A stretch of DNA of 64,000 nucleotides from assembly GCA_905233135.1 (NCBI GenBank), contig CAJOCQ010000008.1, positions 1 through 64,000 of the forward strand, read 5' to 3'. Shown in pieces: positions 34,214 to 42,350 of this stretch. The stretch is from an uncultured Selenomonadaceae bacterium. GTDB taxonomy: Bacteria; Bacillota; Negativicutes; Selenomonadales; Selenomonadaceae. The first letter of the stretch is position 1. Every line of letters begins with the position of its first letter. Below the pieces are notes generated by a model. The model saw only the letters and a program-made list of their open reading frames with translations. It was not told where the DNA came from and searched no databases. Position numbers and translations under genes: made by a program.

Positions 34214-35599
34214 ATGGCAAAACCGTTACAAATTATGGAAACAGTCCTGCGCGACGGGCACCAGTCATTGTGCGCAACTCGTATGCGCTATCGTCAAATG
34301 GAGCCAATGCTTGCAAGTTTGGATAAAATCGGCTATAAGGCGTTGGAAGCTTGGGGCGGCGCAACTTTTGATACTTGTTTGAGATTTTTGGATGAAGATC
34401 CTTGGGAACGCCTCGATAAACTTAAAGCCAATTTGAAAACACCTATTCAAATGCTCCTGCGCGGGCAAAATCTTTTAGGCTATAATCACTATTCAAACGA
34501 CGTTGTAGAAAAATTTGTTCAGCACGCCGCCGCGCACGGTATCGGCGTCTTCAGAATTTTTGACGCACTTAATGACGTCAGAAATTTGCGCGTTGCAATT
34601 AAAGCCGCGCTCGAATGCCCCGAAAAGCCCGAAGTTCAAGGCTGCCTTGTTTACACTATCAGCCCCGTACATACCAATGAAATGTTCGTCAATCTTGCTA
34701 AAGAACTTCAAGAAATGGGCTGTCATTCTGTTTGTATAAAAGATATGAGCGGCTTGCTTGAACCGTACGTTGCAGATGATTTAGTTAGAAAACTTAAAGC
34801 CGCGCTTGATATTCCCGTTGAATTGCATACTCATTGCACTTCGGGATTTGGGCACGCAACCTATATCAAGGCTATTGAAGCGGGCGTTGATATTGTTGAC
34901 TGCGCTTTATCTCCTTTCTCCTGCGATACTTCGCAACCTTGCACCGAAACTATAGTTGCAATGTTGAAAGGCACTGAACGCGATACAGGCTTAGACCGTC
35001 AAGCTATGACGCCTATTGCTCAACATTTCCTCAACGTCAAAAAGGAACTTATTCAAGAATTTGGCTTGAAAGGTTACTTCGATGTTAATGTTAATGTTTT
35101 AGATTTTCAAATTCCCGGCGGTATGCTTTCCAATCTTGCTAACCAACTCAAAGAGGCTGGTATGGAAGATAAATACCAAGAACTTTTGGACGAAATGCCG
35201 AAAGTTCGCGCAGACGCAGGTTATCCGCCGCTTGTTACGCCGTCAAGTCAAATTGTCGGTACAATGGCAACTTTCAACGTTATGACAGGGCAACGCTATA
35301 AAATGGTTCCGAACGAATTTAAAGATTTGTGTCGCGGCAAATTCGGACGCACGCCCGTACCGATTGACAGGAATTTCATCATTAATACGCTCGGTATTCC
35401 CGAAGACCAAATTATTGAAGATTGTTCTGTTGAAGACGCCAAAGCTGAAACTTTTGCACAATTCAAAGACGAACTTATTGGTAAAGGTTTCCTCAATCCT
35501 ACCGATGAAGACGTTTTGAGCTATGCACTTTTCCCGCAAGTTGCAGAAGAATTTTTCAAAAAGCATTACGCCAAAATCAGCGCGTATAAACGCCAATAA
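34214..35599 (+). CDS. Carboxyltransferase subunit (PycB / oxaloacetate decarboxylase alpha-like)
   Basis: A 461-residue biotin-dependent carboxyltransferase. It has an HMGL-like TIM barrel with METVLRDGHQSL at the N-terminus, the metal-site HTHCTSG motif, and the conserved PYC/OADA region to the end. There is no C-terminal biotinyl domain, so it works with a separate biotin carrier, either as the pyruvate carboxylase B subunit or as the alpha/5S subunit of oxaloacetate decarboxylase or transcarboxylase. The partners are not in the window. The ATG at 34214 follows GGGAGAG; a longer frame to 34136 would run over the promoter. Confidence 0.9.
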   Translation: MAKPLQIMETVLRDGHQSLCATRMRYRQMEPMLASLDKIGYKALEAWGGATFDTCLRFLDEDPWERLDKLKANLKTPIQMLLRGQNLLGYNHYSNDVVEKFVQHAAAHGIGVFRIFDALNDVRNLRVAIKAALECPEKPEVQGCLVYTISPVHTNEMFVNLAKELQEMGCHSVCIKDMSGLLEPYVADDLVRKLKAALDIPVELHTHCTSGFGHATYIKAIEAGVDIVDCALSPFSCDTSQPCTETIVAMLKGTERDTGLDRQAMTPIAQHFLNVKKELIQEFGLKGYFDVNVNVLDFQIPGGMLSNLANQLKEAGMEDKYQELLDEMPKVRADAGYPPLVTPSSQIVGTMATFNVMTGQRYKMVPNEFKDLCRGKFGRTPVPIDRNFIINTLGIPEDQIIEDCSVEDAKAETFAQFKDELIGKGFLNPTDEDVLSYALFPQVAEEFFKKHYAKISAYKRQ

Positions 35600-35659
35600 T
35601 TTTGAATAAATTCTCCTATTCGTCACATTTGCAAGGTACGTGTTAAAAAATATATAAAA

Positions 35660-35690
35660 AAATCCCGCTACTTCGGTAACGGGGTTTTTT
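35660..35690 (+). terminator. Terminator after pycB
   Basis: AATCCCG-TAC stem with a TTCG tetraloop and GTA-CGGGGTT return arm (one internal C/A mismatch), followed by six T. Confidence 0.8.
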
Positions 35691-35705
35691 AGTTTAAGAA
35701 AAAAT

Positions 35706-36062
35706 TCAAATGCGTTTGTAAGTCATAGCCGAAAGAAAATAACGCGCTGACAATGTTTTATTAACTGCATTTTCATAACCGAACGCCGCCAAAATTGTAC
35801 GTTGCATTCTGCCGACAAGTTGACGATTGCGCGGCTCGTCAAGCCGAAATGTTGAATCGTTGCCGCGTGATTCAAAATAATTTTCTATTTCCTCAACGCT
35901 TGCAAGCAGTGCAGGTTTTCCTTCCTTTGTAAGCTCAATCGCCTTTGCAATATTGGCGTCGTCATTTAGAATTTCAAAAATTTTTATTGCGTCAGGATTA
36001 TTTAAAAGTTCACGGCTTATAAAACTTTCTTCAACGAAATCTTCAAAAGTTGCCTTTGGCAT
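35706..36062 (-). CDS. Small hypothetical protein
   Basis: A 118-residue acidic, helical protein (start MPKATFEDFVEESF). I recognise no domain. The ATG at 36062 follows GGAGG by 9 bases; the longer reading to 36263 passes through AT-rich promoter-like DNA and is rejected. It is convergent with pycB and monocistronic. It has no signal peptide or membrane segment. Confidence 0.65.
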   Translation of the reverse strand: MPKATFEDFVEESFISRELLNNPDAIKIFEILNDDANIAKAIELTKEGKPALLASVEEIENYFESRGNDSTFRLDEPRNRQLVGRMQRTILAAFGYENAVNKTLSARYFLSAMTYKRI

Positions 36063-36226
36063 TTTTCCTACCTCCAATTTTAAACTTGAAAATATTATAT
36101 AAATATAAATTTTTTCTGCAATAAAAAAATTAACGCTAAGTTTAAAAGCGTCAAATTTCAAAAATACAGCATTTTTTTTGCGGATTAATACTTTTATACT
36201 AAAAACAAGTTGGAGGCGGTGTAGCG

Positions 36227-36271
36227 TTGAATTTAACCGCATTATCGGCGTTATTTTTTGCATTGCAATAA
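36227..36271 (+). CDS. 14-residue leader-like ORF
   Basis: A TTG-initiated frame encoding a short hydrophobic peptide (MNLTALSALFFALQ), 10 bases after GGAGG, with a terminator hairpin starting four bases after the stop. It could be a tiny peptide gene or a leader whose regulated gene has been lost. Support is only the ribosome site plus terminator. Confidence 0.2.
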   Translation: MNLTALSALFFALQ

Positions 36272-36274
36272 AAA

Positions 36275-36305
36275 AATCCCTGCCGCAAATGCAACGGGGA
36301 TTTTT
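36275..36305. terminator. Bidirectional terminator
   Basis: ATCCCTG/CGGGGAT stem with a 12-base loop, an A run on one side and a T run on the other. It would also end the leftward HMA/feoB transcript. Confidence 0.65.
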
Positions 36306-36326
36306 GAGAAAATTTTTAGTATGTAT

Positions 36327-36731
36327 TCAAATTGAAATTGCGCCCGCGCGGTAACCTGCTTTTTCTATTGCATCGCGCAGGATTTTTTCTGAAATATTTT
36401 TAGTCAAGCCGACTTGCGCAGATTGTTTTTCGAGACTTGCCGCCGCAATTTTCACGCCGTCAACTTTTTCCAGCGCGCGGACAACTTTTGCAATGCAATT
36501 TTCGCAAGTCATACCGTCAACATCAATAGTTTTATGAATCTCAAATTTCTCAATAGCTTCAACGCGCTTTTTGTAATTATCGTCCATAGCTTTTTTCATT
36601 GGGCAATTAGTACAGCCGCCACCGCTGTCGCAACAAGCCGCCTCTGCTTTAAAAAAACTTTTGTAAATTACTCTCAAGCCGTTGGCAAGCAACGCCGCTA
36701 TCACTACGCCCAAAATTATTGTTGCAGTCAT
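36327..36731 (-). CDS. FeoB-associated Cys-rich membrane protein fused to HMA domain
   Basis: A 134-residue protein. Residues 3-25 form one membrane segment, followed by CCDSGGGCTNCPM, the Cys cluster of the small proteins that accompany FeoB. After a charged linker comes a heavy-metal-associated domain (about 70-134) with the metal site GMTCENC. The ATG at 36731 follows AGGGAG. It lies just downstream of feoB in the same direction (104-base gap), suggesting a role in ferrous iron or other metal delivery at the FeoB pore. Fusion of the two metal-binding parts is unusual. Confidence 0.8.
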   Translation of the reverse strand: MTATIILGVVIAALLANGLRVIYKSFFKAEAACCDSGGGCTNCPMKKAMDDNYKKRVEAIEKFEIHKTIDVDGMTCENCIAKVVRALEKVDGVKIAAASLEKQSAQVGLTKNISEKILRDAIEKAGYRAGAISI

Positions 36732-36835
36732 TGGAAAAATCTCCCTTCGGTCGATTTTTAAGGGAACCAAGGAAAAAGGGATATATGGCACCAGTGCAAA
36801 ATCACTCTTCCCTAATCCTTGGAACCTTGGAACCC

Positions 36836-38770
36836 TTATTCAAAGCCGAGCAAGCGTCCGATTTGATAAACGAGCAATGACGCTATCCACGCAACCGCGC
36901 AGGTGTAAACAAATGCAAAGCCCATCCATTTCCAACTTTGCGCCTCTTTCTTGATTGTACCGAGCGCAGTTACGCACGGCGAATAAAGCTGCGTGAAAAC
37001 CATAAACGCCAACGCCGCCAAAGGTGTAAACGCCGTCGCCATTCCCGTTGCGTTCAAAACTTCTGCAGTACTGTCAGCGTCGTCAACGTCAACCGCATCT
37101 TCGTCCGCGCCGTATAAAATACCAATCGTTGAAACAACCGCTTCTTTAGCCATTATACCTGTAACAACTGCCGCGCCTGCTTCCCACGTATCAAAACCTT
37201 GCGGCGCAAAAAGTACCGAAGTTGCAGAACCTATCGACGCCAAATAGCTTTTATCCATTTCGTCAGTCATACCGTCTGAATTGAAACTGCTCAAGAACCA
37301 AATTGCAACGCTCATTGCAAAAATTATCGTACCGGCTTTAATCAAATAGCCCTTGCCTTTGTCCCAAGTCTCAAGCAAAACTGTTTTAATATCAGGCATT
37401 CTGTAAGGCGGCAATTCAAGCAAGAAGGTTGATTGTTTTTCTTGAAATACCGTATGTCCCAAAACTTTTGCCATAATTATTGCCGTTGCCAATCCTACAA
37501 TGTACATTGCAAAAACTACATTTGCCACGTTGTCAGGGAAAAACATTGCGGCGAAAAGTGCAATGATAGGAACTTTTGCACTGCAAGTCAAAAACGGCGT
37601 GATTAAAATTGAAATCATTCTGTCTTTATGAGTGTCGAGAGCACGCGCGCCCATAATTGCAGGAACGCCGCAACCATAGCCCATTATTAAAGGCATTATA
37701 CTTTTGCCCGTTAAACCGACGCGGCGCATAATCGGGTCAAGCACAAATGCAACGCGCGCCATATATCCTGTACCGTCCAAAAAGCTTAAACATAAAAACA
37801 GCGTAAAAATCAGCGGTACGAAACTTAAAACACTGCCGACACCAACTATAATTCCGTCAGAAACCAATGACTGCATCCAATCTGCAACGCCCGCTTCAGC
37901 CATTGCTTCAGTTGCTGCAGGAGCTAAAGTTTCTTCAAACCAACCGCCCAATTCGTCTGCAAGCGGCTGCCCTATCCATTCAAACGCAATTTGAAACAGC
38001 AGGTAAAACATTGCAACCATTATTATAAGCGCAGTTACGCCGTTAGCCAAATATGAGTCAAGCTTATCAGTCAAAGTTGTATCAGCCGCGCTTACCGTTA
38101 CGGCTTCCGCCATTACCTTGTCAATAAAATCATAACGCGCGGTAATAATTTCTTCATCAATTTTTTCTTGAGGCTCGCCGCTGGCTTTAATAGCGTTAAT
38201 TCTTTCAATGTGCTGTTTAAAAATTTCGCTCGGCTGATAATTAGCCATACGTGTATTTGTGAAAACGTCAAGCAAAGTCCGAACGCTTTTATTGCTGCGC
38301 CCGACAGTATTTGTAACGGGCATACCGAACATTTTTTCAAGTTTCTGTTCGTCAATTTTAATACCGTGACGCTTTGCCTCGTCCATCATATTTAAATTTA
38401 TAATCAGCGGAATATTTTGCTCCATAAGCTGAACAGTCAAAAATAAATTTCTTGCAATGTTCGAGGCGTCAATAATATTAACAACAATATCAGGCTTGTT
38501 TTCGTTGAAATAATCGCTGACAATTTTTTCTTCCTGCGAACGCGCGTTAATTGAATAAGTTCCCGGCAAATCGACGACTGAAATTTTTCTGTCCTTGTAT
38601 TCGATAACGCCAACTTTTTTATCAACCGTAACGCCGGGCCAATTACCAATTTTTTGGCGTGCGCCCGTAAGTTCATTAAAAATTGTTGACTTGCCTGTAT
38701 TCGGGTTGCCCGTTAAAGCAACTGAAATTGCTGACATAAAACCACTCCTTTTGCTGTCGTTGTTTTCCAT
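36836..38770 (-). CDS. feoB: Ferrous iron transporter FeoB
   Basis: A 644-residue inner-membrane Fe(II) transporter. The N-terminal G domain has GNPNTGKS (G1, 21-28), DLPGTYS (G3) and NMMD (G4). A helical linker and about 8 membrane segments follow, with the conserved GYGCGVPAIMGAR and KEAVVSTIGILYG (gate) regions. Two starts look usable: ATG at 38770 after AAGGAAG and ATG at 38737 after AAGGAG; the second gives the more usual short N-terminus. It lies 12 bases downstream of feoA. Fur-like sequences lie upstream of feoA. Confidence 0.95.
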   Translation of the reverse strand: MENNDSKRSGFMSAISVALTGNPNTGKSTIFNELTGARQKIGNWPGVTVDKKVGVIEYKDRKISVVDLPGTYSINARSQEEKIVSDYFNENKPDIVVNIIDASNIARNLFLTVQLMEQNIPLIINLNMMDEAKRHGIKIDEQKLEKMFGMPVTNTVGRSNKSVRTLLDVFTNTRMANYQPSEIFKQHIERINAIKASGEPQEKIDEEIITARYDFIDKVMAEAVTVSAADTTLTDKLDSYLANGVTALIIMVAMFYLLFQIAFEWIGQPLADELGGWFEETLAPAATEAMAEAGVADWMQSLVSDGIIVGVGSVLSFVPLIFTLFLCLSFLDGTGYMARVAFVLDPIMRRVGLTGKSIMPLIMGYGCGVPAIMGARALDTHKDRMISILITPFLTCSAKVPIIALFAAMFFPDNVANVVFAMYIVGLATAIIMAKVLGHTVFQEKQSTFLLELPPYRMPDIKTVLLETWDKGKGYLIKAGTIIFAMSVAIWFLSSFNSDGMTDEMDKSYLASIGSATSVLFAPQGFDTWEAGAAVVTGIMAKEAVVSTIGILYGADEDAVDVDDADSTAEVLNATGMATAFTPLAALAFMVFTQLYSPCVTALGTIKKEAQSWKWMGFAFVYTCAVAWIASLLVYQIGRLLGFE

Positions 38771-38782
38771 AAAAACACTTCC

Positions 38783-39010
38783 TTAAACCTGCGAAACTTT
38801 GATATTCGCCGCGTCATCCTTGCGAAGTGCCAAATTGTATGAACGGATTCTTATTGCGATAGGGTCTCCCATTGGCGCGGAATTTAAAATTTCTACGCGC
38901 GTACCGGGAATTAATCCCATTGTCATTAAGCGTTGCTTTAACGCGGATTCGCCAACTTCGTCAATACGAACTGTCATTCCCGCTGTTGTATCTTTTAACG
39001 TCAACTTCAT
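38783..39010 (-). CDS. feoA: Ferrous iron transport protein FeoA
   Basis: A 75-residue SH3-like cytoplasmic partner of FeoB, with the signature LMTMGLIPGTRVEI. It is needed for or regulates FeoB activity. The start is set to ATG at 39010 (MKLTLKD); TTG and GTG codons lie just before it in frame, and the ribosome site is weak. First gene of the feo operon. Confidence 0.92.
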   Translation of the reverse strand: MKLTLKDTTAGMTVRIDEVGESALKQRLMTMGLIPGTRVEILNSAPMGDPIAIRIRSYNLALRKDDAANIKVSQV

Positions 39011-39017
39011 CACCAAC

Positions 39018-39067
39018 TTTTAATTATTTTCAGTTGGGAATTATAATCCTTTTAAGAAAAATTATCA
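39018..39067 (-). promoter_or_regulatory. Candidate Fur-binding sites upstream of feoA
   Basis: On the reverse strand, TGAAAATAATTAAAA (39018-39032) and TGATAATTTTTCTTA (39053-39067) both partly match the 7-1-7 Fur pattern TGATAATnATTATCA. They lie where a feo promoter should be. The match is imperfect in AT-rich DNA. Confidence 0.4.
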
Positions 39068-39094
39068 ATTAGTTTTTAAAAAAAATTTTTAAAA

Positions 39095-39125
39095 TAAAAA
39101 AATCCCCGCCGAATTTCAACAGGGA
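39095..39125 (-). terminator. Terminator of sbcC
   Basis: Reverse strand TCCCTG/CGGGGA stem, 11-base loop, followed by a T run, just after the sbcC stop. Confidence 0.6.
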
Positions 39126-39134
39126 AAAAATTTT

Positions 39135-41786
39135 TTATCTTGCAAAATAGGCGGTACTGCCAATTTTAGTTTTTGCAACTTCGAGGCGAACAGGTACGCG
39201 CCGCTTTAATTCGTCAACGTGCGAAATAATTCCGACGAGTCGCCCGCTGCTCTGTAAATCTGTCAAGGCGTTAATTGCAACGTCCAAAGTTTCACCGTCC
39301 AAAGTGCCAAAGCCTTCATCAATAAAAATCGTGTCGAGTTTGATACCGCTCGCAGTATTTTTTACAACCGCCGCCAATCCCAACGCTAAACTCAATGACG
39401 CCAAAAAAGATTCGCCGCCCGACAAAGTTTCAACGGGACGCGCCGTGCCGCTGTAAGCGTCAAGAATTTCCAAGTTGAGCCCTTCGAGTTTTTGGCGCGA
39501 AAGTTCATTTCTTTCATTGCGAAAACGATAACGCCCGCCGCTCATTCGTTCAAGGCGTTCATTCGCCTCAAAAATAATTTCGTTGAAAATTGCGTTGAGG
39601 TAGTAACGCTGGAAAGTGATTTTAGATTTATCGCCGCTTGCCACGTCAGAAAGTTTTTTCCAAATCTGATAATTTTTTTCTTCGGCGTCAAAATCTTTGT
39701 TAAGGGCGTCAAGTTTTTTTGAAATATCCTGCAGGCGGTTCAAATTATTTTCGAGCTTGGCGGAATCTGTAACTGCGGCGGTGTAGGAGTCCTGCGCGAA
39801 AGATTTTTGAAATTGAAGGGCGGAAATATCAGGCGGCGTTTTGCCGTCAATTTTTTTTGCGGCGGCGTCAAGGGCAATTTGCGCGGCTTTAATTTTGCCT
39901 TCGCATTCTGAATAAAATTTTTCGCAGGCGTGAAAATTATCTTCGGCAACTTGCCAAGCTTTATCGAGATTTTGTTTTTGAATTTGCGCGGCTTTTAAAT
40001 CTGCGTCAATTTTTGCAGTGTCAATCAAAAAAGGTTGCGGGATTTGAGATTTTTTTTCTTCGAGGATACCGCGCAAATTTTCGGCGGTGCGCGTTTTATT
40101 TTCGGCGTCAATTCGCGCAGCTTGAACTTTTTCGATAATATCTTTGGTAAAAGTTTCGCCCTTCTTGAGATTGGCGCGGGCGGTTTTTAAATCGTCGGCA
40201 GATTTTTTGGCGGCGTTGTAGAAATTTTCAGCCGCCGAAATTTCCATAACGTCAACAAATTTTTCAAGCAAATTTTTCTGCGCGTTAATTTTTTCGTCAA
40301 TGGAAGTAATCCCCCTGTTTGCCGCGTCAAGTTCAATTTGCCGCTTTTCCAAAATTTTTTCGGCTTGTTCAATTTCTTCATCTGTAGGAATAATTTCTTT
40401 GGTAAAAGCCAATTTCGGGTGATGAAGGGAGCCGCAAACGGGGCAAGGTTCGCCGTCCTTTAAATCTTTTGCGAGTTTTGCGGCAGTGCACATTTTCTGA
40501 ATAAGTTGCAGGCGTTTCAATTCTTTTTGGGCAGCGTCGAAATTTTTTTGTGCAATGTCAAGGCGTTTTTGCGCGGCGGCAGATTCTTTTTGCAGGCGTG
40601 CAATTTCTTTTTTGCAATTAAAAAATTCCTGCGCGTCCTTAAGTTTCTGCGCGGCTTTTACAAAATTGGCGTCCGCGCCCTGCAACGAATTTTCTTGCTT
40701 GCGTAAATCGTCAAGGCGTTGTTCACATTTTTTTTGTTGACTTTCCAACTTTTTAAGGGAATCCTGCGCGAGGTTTTCTTCTTTTTGAGCTTTTAAAAAT
40801 TCCTGATACTTTTCCTGCAATTCGGCAAAGGCAGCTTTAATTTTAATATATTCGGAAATTTTATTTTTGAGGTCATCGCGCAGATTTTCTTCAGTCTTGC
40901 GCTTTTGATATTCAATCTGCGCGGCTTTTAAATCGACAGAAATTTTTTCAAGGGCGTCTTGAGAATCTGACAAATTTTTTTGCGCGGCGTTGAAGTTTTC
41001 AAAATCCTTGTTAAGAATTTGCGCGGCGGTTAAATCAGCGTTGGCTTTATCGAGTTGCAGTTTTAATTCATCAATTTTATTTTGGGCGCGGCTTAAATTT
41101 TCGCCAAAAGTTTCAATCGTTGCAGAAATATTTTCTTCGCTAAAATTTTCAGCGTCAACGGCGGAAATTTCTTTGGCGTCATTTAAAAAATTTTCGCGTC
41201 GCGTCAACATTTCGTTACAAATTTTTTTAGAATCAGAATATTTTTCCTTCAAACGATTTTCAATCAGGGCGTAGAAATTGGCGTCAAAAATCATATTGAG
41301 AACTTCGCCGCGCTCCTTAGAATTTGCTGTAAGAAATTTTTTGAAACTGCCCTGCGGCAAAAGTATAACCTGCCGAAATTGGTCAATCTTAAATCCGATA
41401 ATTTCGCTGACAAGCTTGCTGACTTTTTGTGCGCCGCTTTCAATCAAAATATTATTTTGGTAAATTTCGGCGGCAGAATCAACATTGCCGATTTTCAAGG
41501 TGCGCCGAATTTTATAAATTTTATCGCCGAGCGAAAAAGTAAATTCAACTTCGGTAGGGGTATTCGTCGCCGCCTGTTCGCAGCGCATCATTTTGCCGTT
41601 ACGTTCGCCGCCGGAGCTGTTGCCGTACAGCGCATAACAAATTGCGTCAAGAATGGAAGTTTTGCCCGCGCCGGTTGCGCCGTGTATCAAGAAAAAATTT
41701 TCGCCGTTCAAGCCCTTTTCAAAATCTAACTCAACGGTTTTTGCGAACGGTTCAAACGCCGTCATTTTCAAATTTATCGGTTTCAA
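39135..41786 (-). CDS. sbcC: SbcC/Rad50-type DNA repair ATPase
   Basis: An 883-residue SMC-like ATPase that with SbcD processes DNA hairpins and broken ends. Walker A is GATGAGKT (36-43). Two long coiled-coil arms flank a zinc hook (CPVCGSLHHP, near residue 450). The C-terminal signature LSGGESF and Walker B TIFIDEGFGTLD complete the head. The start is TTG at 41786, seven bases after AGGAGG. The usual upstream partner sbcD is absent; a dispersed repeat and the divergent rpmB lie there instead. Confidence 0.93.
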   Translation of the reverse strand: MKPINLKMTAFEPFAKTVELDFEKGLNGENFFLIHGATGAGKTSILDAICYALYGNSSGGERNGKMMRCEQAATNTPTEVEFTFSLGDKIYKIRRTLKIGNVDSAAEIYQNNILIESGAQKVSKLVSEIIGFKIDQFRQVILLPQGSFKKFLTANSKERGEVLNMIFDANFYALIENRLKEKYSDSKKICNEMLTRRENFLNDAKEISAVDAENFSEENISATIETFGENLSRAQNKIDELKLQLDKANADLTAAQILNKDFENFNAAQKNLSDSQDALEKISVDLKAAQIEYQKRKTEENLRDDLKNKISEYIKIKAAFAELQEKYQEFLKAQKEENLAQDSLKKLESQQKKCEQRLDDLRKQENSLQGADANFVKAAQKLKDAQEFFNCKKEIARLQKESAAAQKRLDIAQKNFDAAQKELKRLQLIQKMCTAAKLAKDLKDGEPCPVCGSLHHPKLAFTKEIIPTDEEIEQAEKILEKRQIELDAANRGITSIDEKINAQKNLLEKFVDVMEISAAENFYNAAKKSADDLKTARANLKKGETFTKDIIEKVQAARIDAENKTRTAENLRGILEEKKSQIPQPFLIDTAKIDADLKAAQIQKQNLDKAWQVAEDNFHACEKFYSECEGKIKAAQIALDAAAKKIDGKTPPDISALQFQKSFAQDSYTAAVTDSAKLENNLNRLQDISKKLDALNKDFDAEEKNYQIWKKLSDVASGDKSKITFQRYYLNAIFNEIIFEANERLERMSGGRYRFRNERNELSRQKLEGLNLEILDAYSGTARPVETLSGGESFLASLSLALGLAAVVKNTASGIKLDTIFIDEGFGTLDGETLDVAINALTDLQSSGRLVGIISHVDELKRRVPVRLEVAKTKIGSTAYFAR

Positions 41787-41832
41787 AAAAATTCCTCCTT
41801 TTTTAGGTGTCAGGAAATTGCAAAGGTAATAT

Positions 41833-42009
41833 CCGCCCGTCACTAAAGCCGCAGCTTGTCCTTTTTTACGAGCGTGGGAAAAAGTTGAAGCCCCAAAGGG
41901 GGCATCCTGTTACTAAGGGCGTACCGGAACCGAGCGGCCCTGACGGGCGGGAAAAAAGCACTTTTCTTTGGTTCTTTCTTTTTTGCGACTGAAAAAGAAA
42001 GAACATTTA
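41833..42009 (-). repeat. Dispersed repeat, copy 4
   Basis: Inverted orientation. The core runs from CCGCCCGTCA (41833-41842) to TGACGGGCGG (41941-41950), followed by the head hairpin ending in GAACATTTA. It lies between divergent sbcC and rpmB and makes up most of that 318-base gap. Confidence 0.82.
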
Positions 42010-42042
42010 TTAATAAAAAAATTGTAAACTATAAAAAAAAAT

Positions 42043-42071
42043 TTGCAACGCCAAAAAAGCTGTGCTATAAT
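42043..42071 (+). promoter_or_regulatory. rpmB promoter
   Basis: TTGCAA (42043-42048), 17-bp spacer, TATAAT (42066-42071). Confidence 0.75.
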
Positions 42072-42104
42072 ACGCGCGTTACTTTTGAAGGGAGTGAAAT
42101 TTCT

Positions 42105-42296
42105 ATGTCCGCTTTTTGCGAGATTTGCCATAAAGGTACTATGTCAGGAATGAATGTCAGCCATTCGCACTTGAAAACTAAACGCAAATGGAAGCCGAAT
42201 ATTCAACGTGTTCGCGCGGTTGTTGACGGCGAAATTAAACGCCTCAATGTTTGCACTCGTTGCCTTCGTTCGGGAAAAGTTCAACGCGCTATTTAA
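42105..42296 (+). CDS. rpmB: 50S ribosomal protein L28
   Basis: A 63-residue ribosomal protein with the zinc-ribbon version of L28: CEIC near the N-terminus and CTRC near the C-terminus. The conserved basic HSHLKTKRKWKPNIQ stretch identifies it. The ATG follows GGGAGTG by about 9 bases. Single gene with consensus promoter and terminator. Confidence 0.95.
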   Translation: MSAFCEICHKGTMSGMNVSHSHLKTKRKWKPNIQRVRAVVDGEIKRLNVCTRCLRSGKVQRAI

Positions 42297-42317
42297 TTTT
42301 CGACATTAAAAAAAATG

Positions 42318-42349
42318 CCTCGTTCACAAAAAGTGTTCGAGGTTTTTTT
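42318..42349 (+). terminator. rpmB terminator
   Basis: CCTCG..CAC AAAAA GTG..CGAGG with an internal TT/TT bubble and seven T, ending next to the convergent DUF4127 stop. Confidence 0.75.
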
Positions 42350-42350
42350 G

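Noticed and set aside
39018..39067. Ferrous-iron riboswitch before feoA
   Set aside because: The region is short and AT-rich with no conserved GC helices; only imperfect Fur-like sites are seen.
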